From Candidatus Nitrosotenuis aquarius (lineage in GTDB: Archaea; Thermoproteota; Nitrososphaeria; Nitrososphaerales; Nitrosopumilaceae): 64,000 nt of DNA. Location of the stretch: positions 584,328 to 648,327 of the forward strand of contig NZ_CP024808.1 in NCBI RefSeq assembly GCF_002787055.1. The letters are read 5' to 3'. The position numbers and the translations under genes were made by a program. Under the pieces are notes generated by a model. The model ran no database searches. It was not told the origin of the DNA and saw only the letters and a list, made by a program, of their open reading frames with translations. This document shows positions 58,963 through 64,000 of this stretch, one piece after another (within the stretch, counting starts at the first letter, position 1; each line of letters opens with the position of its first letter).

Positions 58963-61422
58963 TCAGCGGTTTGTGCGCGACTTGCGTGATTTTCTAATAT
59001 ATAGAATAACACCGACAATTATTGCGCCAAGTATAATGGAAATAATTCCATAGTTGTTTTGAGCCTCTGGCTTTTTTGATTCTATGATGGTTTCGGTGTA
59101 GGTTTCATCTATTTTGTCCACCGCTGAAAAGCTTGTCAGGTAAATGTCAGGCCTAAAAACAGAGTCAGATATGGCATATACTTTGATGTCGTGGCCTCCA
59201 ATCATCATTGTATTGGTAATGTCAGAATCAAGCAAAATTTCTGCAGAGCCATCTTGAACTGGGATTATTCCGCTTGTGATTTCTGCGCCAGACGCGTCAT
59301 TTACAAAATAATACAGATCAGTCGAGTGCTCTGCAGTAATTGGAATTGTAATTTCTTGGCCGCGCATTATTTTGTCTGGCACGTCAATTGATGTTATTTG
59401 CGGTAGGCTTACTTGCTCAAATTTGCTCCAGTGTCCTGCAGAAAACGGATATGACTCGTCATCAAATGCTCGAACAGTAATTGTCCTTGCCTCCGGAGAA
59501 TAACTATCCAAGTAGAACGGGCCGTTGCTTATTACTGCGTGGTTTTTCTGCTCTATCCAGGATATGGTACTACTATACCTAGAGTCATAGTATTGTGCAG
59601 TATTGCCAAATCTTTCCAGTGGGGGGGGGACATAGCCAGACTCTGAGAATTCCTTTAGGTATTGCGATACTAGTTGCGCATCGCGTGGAATTATTAGCGA
59701 GAGCCAGTTGAGGCTTTTTGCCTGGGAATCTGTTCTTGAAAACGAGGCCTTTCCATCAATTACTGCCTTTTCCATTGCGGCCATTGGCTCCCACGGCATT
59801 GTAACCCAGACTCCGCCCCAGTCGGCAATCTCGGTTTCATCAAAGTGCCAGTAATCAACATAGACTTCGATGGTATCATCATCAATCGGTCGAACAGCAA
59901 TCAGCGTCTTTGCGGATTGGCTTGCAGTAGGAGTGTATTCAGGATCAAACGTCTTGTCGTTTTGCGTTTGCGCAGAGCCCCATTCCTGCGTGAAATAAAC
60001 AGAATACAGTACATCGTTCATGTCCATTTTTTGGCCATGGTGCCAGTTGGACCAGAGAAGGTCGTACGTTATCTTGCTTGTTGCCTTTTTGTCCTCTGCA
60101 AAAATCCATTTTTGCTGGGTTGGATCCCAAAATATTGCGTCATCTGGCACGTCCAGCTTTTCTGTAGGTCCTGCCGTTTCCACATTCCAGTCCTGACGCA
60201 CTGCAAAGTTTTGGCCGGAATAGGGATTTTTGAACATTCCAGGATCATACAATACGTCCCAAATGTTTTTGGAATATGCGTCTGCCAGTCCACGCACTGG
60301 ATTCCACGCTCCCTGGTAGATCTGCTTTACGCCAATTTTGAGTGTGTCATCGTTTGCCCTAGAGTTGATTGGCGTGAATCTGGTTTGTATTCCCCCGCCA
60401 AAGTCATTGATTACACCATCAACCTGTTCGTTTACTACAAATGGGTCTATCTTGGCCGCCAGAAATATTCTCACAGATTCGTTTACGCCAAGAACGGTTG
60501 CCTGGCGAATGAGCTCTGCCCGCTCACCATATGAAGTGTAATTGCTGGAATAGATTTTCTGTGTAAGCTCATCCAGCTTTTCGTTTTTGTAGTTCCAGTA
60601 TTGCGGATTGTTAAAGCCAGGCATGTTGGAATACCATGTGGCATACATCTGTGCTAGTCCCAGCGGATCATACTTTACAAATGCGGACCTGCCTGCATAG
60701 CCTTCGGTGTACAGGCTCCATTTCAGGTCTGCAGGATCAGAGCCATACACCAGAACATACGCCTTGTTCAAGTCCCCAAAGTCTTTTTTCACTGCAAAGC
60801 CCGCCTTTTCAAGCTCGGATGATATTACCTCGCCAATGGATTTGCGCACAGGATCGTCGTTTCTAATAAAAAACGTAACAGTGACCTGCTTGTTATCATA
60901 GTACCACTTGTTGTCGATTTTTTGCGCCCCTGCCTCTTCCATTGCCTCCGATATCATGGAATTTGCAAGCTCCGGATTGTACCTAAAGTGGAACTTTTCA
61001 AGCTCGGATACAATATTTAGAAAGTCGGGATCAAAGGGGCCATAATTTGATGTCATCACTACTCCATATCCAGACATCAGCTCATCTACGATTAGCTTTC
61101 TGTCAACTAGATAATTCAGTGCAAATCGCGCCTTTTGATAGTAAAACGGGTTGAACTCGTCTCCTTGTGCTGGATTTACCAGTATGCTAAACGAGCCGCC
61201 TGTCGTGTAAAATATTTTCAGGTCGCTAGTGTCTGTATCCGATATCAGCTCTGCAGGAATTCGCGAATAGTAAATGTCAAGATTTTTCTTTTTTACCTCT
61301 TCTATTGCTGTGCTCTCATCTAGATACTGGATGAATTGTATAGTATCAACAAATGTGCCTTTTTCTGCAAACGCAATTCCAAACCCAGAGACAATTAAAA
61401 CAGCAAAGAATAATACCTTCAC
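58963..61422 (-). CDS. Family-5 extracellular solute-binding protein (oligopeptide type), membrane-anchored
   Basis: An 819-residue binding protein. Signal peptide: MKVLFFAVLIVSGFGIAFAE. The core is SBP family 5 (peptide, nickel, or dipeptide binding): NPFYYQKARFALNYLVDRKL, GYAGRSAFVKYDPLGLAQMY, TSKITYDLLWSNWHHGQKMD and DVLYSVYFTQEWG are typical. The C-terminus (NNYGIISIILGAIIVGVILY, then IRKSRKSRTNR) is a membrane anchor with a positive inside tail. It is longer than usual because of an extra beta domain after the core. The OppF-like ATPase at 32826 is the only transport ATPase in the window; permease genes are absent. Confidence 0.88.
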   Translation of the reverse strand: MKVLFFAVLIVSGFGIAFAEKGTFVDTIQFIQYLDESTAIEEVKKKNLDIYYSRIPAELISDTDTSDLKIFYTTGGSFSILVNPAQGDEFNPFYYQKARFALNYLVDRKLIVDELMSGYGVVMTSNYGPFDPDFLNIVSELEKFHFRYNPELANSMISEAMEEAGAQKIDNKWYYDNKQVTVTFFIRNDDPVRKSIGEVISSELEKAGFAVKKDFGDLNKAYVLVYGSDPADLKWSLYTEGYAGRSAFVKYDPLGLAQMYATWYSNMPGFNNPQYWNYKNEKLDELTQKIYSSNYTSYGERAELIRQATVLGVNESVRIFLAAKIDPFVVNEQVDGVINDFGGGIQTRFTPINSRANDDTLKIGVKQIYQGAWNPVRGLADAYSKNIWDVLYDPGMFKNPYSGQNFAVRQDWNVETAGPTEKLDVPDDAIFWDPTQQKWIFAEDKKATSKITYDLLWSNWHHGQKMDMNDVLYSVYFTQEWGSAQTQNDKTFDPEYTPTASQSAKTLIAVRPIDDDTIEVYVDYWHFDETEIADWGGVWVTMPWEPMAAMEKAVIDGKASFSRTDSQAKSLNWLSLIIPRDAQLVSQYLKEFSESGYVPPPLERFGNTAQYYDSRYSSTISWIEQKNHAVISNGPFYLDSYSPEARTITVRAFDDESYPFSAGHWSKFEQVSLPQITSIDVPDKIMRGQEITIPITAEHSTDLYYFVNDASGAEITSGIIPVQDGSAEILLDSDITNTMMIGGHDIKVYAISDSVFRPDIYLTSFSAVDKIDETYTETIIESKKPEAQNNYGIISIILGAIIVGVILYIRKSRKSRTNR

Positions 61423-61458
61423 GAATCTGCTATGATATCATCTAATTTAAAGCTCCAA

Positions 61459-61478
61459 TGGTGTTTTGTATAACACCA
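61459..61478. promoter_or_regulatory. Inverted repeat in the divergent promoter region
   Basis: TGGTGTT (61459-61465) and AACACCA (61472-61478) are a 7-bp inverted repeat around a 6-base centre, located between the binding-protein gene and the divergent nuclease-like gene. It lies between the two transcription starts and may be an operator. Confidence 0.35.
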
Positions 61479-61535
61479 CATTTGTACAAATCACATGCAA
61501 TCCTTTTAATTTACAAAAACACAAAACAAAACAAA

Positions 61536-62174
61536 TTGAGTGCAAGATTATGGCTTGACGGAATCGACGGCATAATACCAGGCGGAATATCAATTGAGGA
61601 TTTTGCAATTGTATCAAAGACAGACAAAAATACCGCAAGACGCATGATCCAGGAGCTTGCCGCAAACGACATTGGCAGCTTTGACGGAAATACAATAGAA
61701 TTTGAGGAAGGCGACAAGCTCCGAGCGGCGATTGTTGCCCTAAGCAAGGGGGTTTTGGTAGACGAAATAGCAAAACACTTGGACTGGAAGGACTTTGAGG
61801 GCCTGGCAGCAAAGATACTTGAAATTCACGACTTTGCCACAATGCGGAATCTAATCCTGACAAACCCCCGCATGGAAATCGACGTCGTAGGAATCAGGCT
61901 GGGCATTGCAATGCTAATTGACTGCAAGCACTGGAAAAAGATGACTCCATCAGCACTAGATGAAATTGTCCAAAAGCAAATAGAGCGCACAAAACACTAT
62001 GTCGCAAAGACAAAGGGCGCAATTGCGGCACCAGTCATAGTGACACTATACCAGGACAAGGTAAGCTTTGTGGACAAGGTCCCAATTGTCCCCATTTTCC
62101 AGCTTGGAAATTTTTTGGACGAGTTTTACGGGAATTTGGAAAACGTAGAAACTATAGGAAAAGAGAGCCAATAA
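61536..62174 (+). CDS. Winged-helix plus Mrr-like nuclease-fold protein
   Basis: A 212-residue protein. The N-terminal 70 residues look like a winged helix (IEDFAIVSKTDKNTARRMIQ, IGSFDGNTIEFEEGD). The C-terminal part has a PD-(D/E)xK pattern: ILEIHDFATMRNLI, EID at 114-116 (NPRMEIDVVGIRLG) and D129-x-K131 (IDCKHWKK), close to Mrr-type endonuclease cores. TTG 61536 lies about 29 bases after CTTTTAATTT. Expected to bind DNA and cleave or protect it; no partner methylase is seen, so a repair role is possible. Confidence 0.68.
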   Translation: MSARLWLDGIDGIIPGGISIEDFAIVSKTDKNTARRMIQELAANDIGSFDGNTIEFEEGDKLRAAIVALSKGVLVDEIAKHLDWKDFEGLAAKILEIHDFATMRNLILTNPRMEIDVVGIRLGIAMLIDCKHWKKMTPSALDEIVQKQIERTKHYVAKTKGAIAAPVIVTLYQDKVSFVDKVPIVPIFQLGNFLDEFYGNLENVETIGKESQ

Positions 62175-63894
62175 AGATCAGAAAACTTCCAATTGCAAAT
62201 CCCTTGGTCAAAAGCAGAGACTTGTCTAGTGCCTTGGAGAAATCCTCGAGTACCGCAGTGCCCATAACCTTGACCTCTGCTTTGTGCTCTAGGATCTCAA
62301 ACGATGTTGGTTCCAGCTTGGCCTCTGCTTGTTTTGCTATTGTATAATACCAGTTTGCCACAGTGTCTGGCGTTGTGATTTTGCCAAAAGGATAGTAGCC
62401 GGTTCTTGTGCGCACTACGATAGAGCTAAAGTGCGTATCTGATGTACACAGCTCCACTAGTGACATGCCATTTTTTGCAAAATGATTCACGACATGTTCG
62501 CGCACGCCATTTTCCATGTTATTAGAGTCGGACCAGCCAAAAAAGAATTTCTTGCCGTTTATTTTCAGGCACAACACTCCCAATCCACCTGGGCCAAGAT
62601 CAATTGATTTTACATCTATGCCGTTAGAGTTTGCATAGCCAAACTCTAGTGGGTATGATTCCTTTGTAACCAAGGATTCCAGTGTTGCTTTTGCTGCCTT
62701 GAGCATGTCTTGCGAGTCTTCTTGGCCAATTTCCTCGCCCATTGCATTGTGGCAGTCCACCACCAAGATTCTCTCAAAGTCGCGATTGCTTGCTAGATGT
62801 TCAATTTCCTTTTTGATATTACTAGGTACATCCTCCATTCCGTGCGGCGACAGCGACAAAAACAAGATTGCAGTTTTATCAAAGAGCATTCCGGTTACGC
62901 GCGCCTTGTTGACAGTAACCGTTACTGGCTCTGTACAGTTAGAGCCCTTTTTGAGAACCACATTGGTTGAAAATGTTCCAAGGTAATCGTTTACAGCATC
63001 TTGTGATGGCAGGTTCAGTGCATGGTCAGATACGCTGTGCATTACCATTGCAGACGAGTTTAGTGTCTTGTAGATTCTATACGTGATGTTGCTTCCGCCA
63101 ATTGGGTGGTATGGTCCAGGGTGCACCTCTGGCAGGACCATCCTAAAGTCGCCATTATTTGACTGGAACCTAATCTGCGATGTTAGAACATTTGACGGAT
63201 TTGAGCGCGACTCTATTATGGATTCTACTTCTTCATAGTTGTCCCTTCCCCTTGATGCCAGATATGCCTGGATTAGCTCGTGCGTGCTTTTGATTTCTGG
63301 GCGGCCCGCCCTGTCTGTAAGATACGACCAAATAGACGCAATTGCCAAAAACGTGGCACCCAATATCATTACAATTGGGTCTGTCAGCGATGATATCCAC
63401 AGTTCCTGCGGAATCAAAACAAGATACATTGCAACCGGCTGGACAAAGCAAATTGCCCATGCCTTTCTCATCGATAGTCCCAGAGTTGTGGTGAGCAGTC
63501 CGATTCTAAAGCTGGTAAAAATCAACATTCCTTCTGTTACATATAACAATGACAATTCGGGTTTGCCCAAAACGGAAAATGCCGCCATTCCCATTAGTAC
63601 AATTGCAAGCCATGACATGTTGCCAAAAAGCGACATGTGTAGCGCCTTGGAGTATTCCCTATTTCGAATCAGCCTTGCATCAATTTTCTGTGTAATTAGC
63701 AAGACACCCATCAAAATTGGCAGGCGAAATGCAAGCTCGTCTTGTCGCTCAAGATATGATGTCAAAATGAAATACCCAGTTATTGCGGCAACAATACCAG
63801 AAAATATCAGGGAATGGTATTTTGATGAAGGAGTAAGTAATGTCAGGGAATAACGCTTGTGTATTTTAGATACATCATCGTATGATTCTGTCAT
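62152..63894 (-). CDS. DUF2070-family multi-pass membrane protein
   Basis: A 580-residue protein with about seven membrane segments in the first 200 residues (HSLIFSGIVAAITGYFILTS, LLYVTEGMLIFTSFRIGLLT) and one at the C-terminus (KGFAIGSFLIFIGSLFL). The long soluble region holds VLPEVHPGPYHPIGGSNITY, LSLSPHGMEDVPSNIK, VVDCHNAMGEEIGQ and LCTSDTHFSS, rich in conserved His and Asp, suggesting a metal-dependent hydrolase-like site. This matches archaeal DUF2070. Function is unknown. It overlaps the convergent nuclease gene by 23 bases. Confidence 0.85.
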   Translation of the reverse strand: MTESYDDVSKIHKRYSLTLLTPSSKYHSLIFSGIVAAITGYFILTSYLERQDELAFRLPILMGVLLITQKIDARLIRNREYSKALHMSLFGNMSWLAIVLMGMAAFSVLGKPELSLLYVTEGMLIFTSFRIGLLTTTLGLSMRKAWAICFVQPVAMYLVLIPQELWISSLTDPIVMILGATFLAIASIWSYLTDRAGRPEIKSTHELIQAYLASRGRDNYEEVESIIESRSNPSNVLTSQIRFQSNNGDFRMVLPEVHPGPYHPIGGSNITYRIYKTLNSSAMVMHSVSDHALNLPSQDAVNDYLGTFSTNVVLKKGSNCTEPVTVTVNKARVTGMLFDKTAILFLSLSPHGMEDVPSNIKKEIEHLASNRDFERILVVDCHNAMGEEIGQEDSQDMLKAAKATLESLVTKESYPLEFGYANSNGIDVKSIDLGPGGLGVLCLKINGKKFFFGWSDSNNMENGVREHVVNHFAKNGMSLVELCTSDTHFSSIVVRTRTGYYPFGKITTPDTVANWYYTIAKQAEAKLEPTSFEILEHKAEVKVMGTAVLEDFSKALDKSLLLTKGFAIGSFLIFIGSLFL

Positions 63895-63903
63895 TTTTGG
63901 TCT

Positions 63904-64000
63904 TTATTTTATTAGGAATAGGTCAAGCATCCAAGATACTACGATTAGGCCGACTGGAATTGCAACTACGATTCGTGGATCGAGTCTGTATCCTTTAGTT
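63904..64000 (-). CDS. C-terminus of a membrane protein cut by the window edge
   Basis: The last 31 codons read TKGYRLDPRIVVAIPVGLIV then VSWMLDLFLIK and stop at 63904. One hydrophobic helix is visible. The start lies outside the window, so no identity can be given. It precedes the DUF2070 gene by nine bases and is likely co-transcribed. Confidence 0.6.
   Translation of the reverse strand, partial: TKGYRLDPRIVVAIPVGLIVVSWMLDLFLIK

Noticed and set aside
59621-59629. Run of nine G bases in the binding-protein gene as a possible phase-variation frameshift
   Set aside because: The frame is intact through the run and reads as a Pro stretch, with homology-like sequence on both sides.
1-64000. tRNA, rRNA, insertion sequences, prophage or toxin-antitoxin/defence cluster
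   Set aside because: No cloverleaf, transposase, integrase or known defence gene was recognised anywhere in the window. The two nuclease-like proteins have no defence partners.

Overview
The window reads as chromosomal DNA of an ammonia-oxidising-type archaeon of the Nitrososphaerota (Thaumarchaeota), most likely from the marine/freshwater group I.1a. The basis is gene content: a CdvA cell-division protein, Alba, an archaeal SMC, an Nre repair protein, archaeal-type prolyl- and arginyl-tRNA synthetases, an archaeosortase-like membrane protein, F420 ligase (CofE), Thi4, a siroheme sulfite/nitrite reductase and a tubulin homologue (artubulin). Genes are tightly packed, often overlapping by 1-4 bases. 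Many begin with TTG or GTG and have a TATA-like box about 25-30 bases before the start codon, as expected for leaderless archaeal transcripts. I see no rRNA, tRNA, CRISPR array, insertion sequence or prophage.

Layout. 0-8 kb: cdvA (cut by the window edge), a double-domain ThyX-like protein, MsrB, homoserine dehydrogenase with a PUA protein, a frameshifted small membrane gene, a proteasome beta subunit with Ala at the nucleophile position, an M20 peptidase and NnrD. 8-17 kb: a coiled-coil protein, TrmI, two response regulators behind a tiny zinc protein, ArgS, phosphoglycolate phosphatase, a DRG GTPase, a 39-residue histone-H1-like peptide and a long collagen-like protein. 17-26 kb: sulfur and cofactor metabolism (rhodanese, sulfite reductase, Thi4, TrxB, cysteine synthase, TusA) and a histidine kinase/response regulator pair. 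26-38 kb: PHP phosphoesterase, CofE, a HAD phosphatase, a secreted acidic protein, ProS, an OppF-like ATPase, SMC and a nitrilase. 38-48 kb: PAC2 chaperone, LysE exporter, Alba, Y-family polymerase, archaeosortase-like protein, an artubulin operon, Nre and a BtuF-like protein. 48-64 kb: small zinc and membrane proteins, an MFS transporter, secreted and cell-surface proteins, geranylgeranyl reductase, two PD-(D/E)xK nuclease-like proteins, a family-5 solute-binding protein and a DUF2070 protein.

How the genes fit together. Chromosome and division functions (CdvA, SMC, Alba, DinB, Nre, artubulin) are well represented. DinB and Nre both end in PCNA-binding motifs. Sulfur assimilation is spread over two neighbouring clusters. 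A shared palindrome-like sequence, GTTTG-N7-C(A/G)AAC, lies in front of four signal-transduction units (coiled-coil gene, zinc protein plus response regulators, histidine kinase, response regulator), suggesting a small common regulon.

The most striking locus is the two-gene artubulin operon (43016-44963): a eukaryote-like tubulin homologue followed 7 bases later by a coiled-coil protein. Other notable points are the inactive-looking proteasome beta subunit, the complementary split of the ThyX motif, the collagen-like protein without a signal peptide, the H1-like peptide, and a cysteine synthase gene whose only plausible start is CTG.
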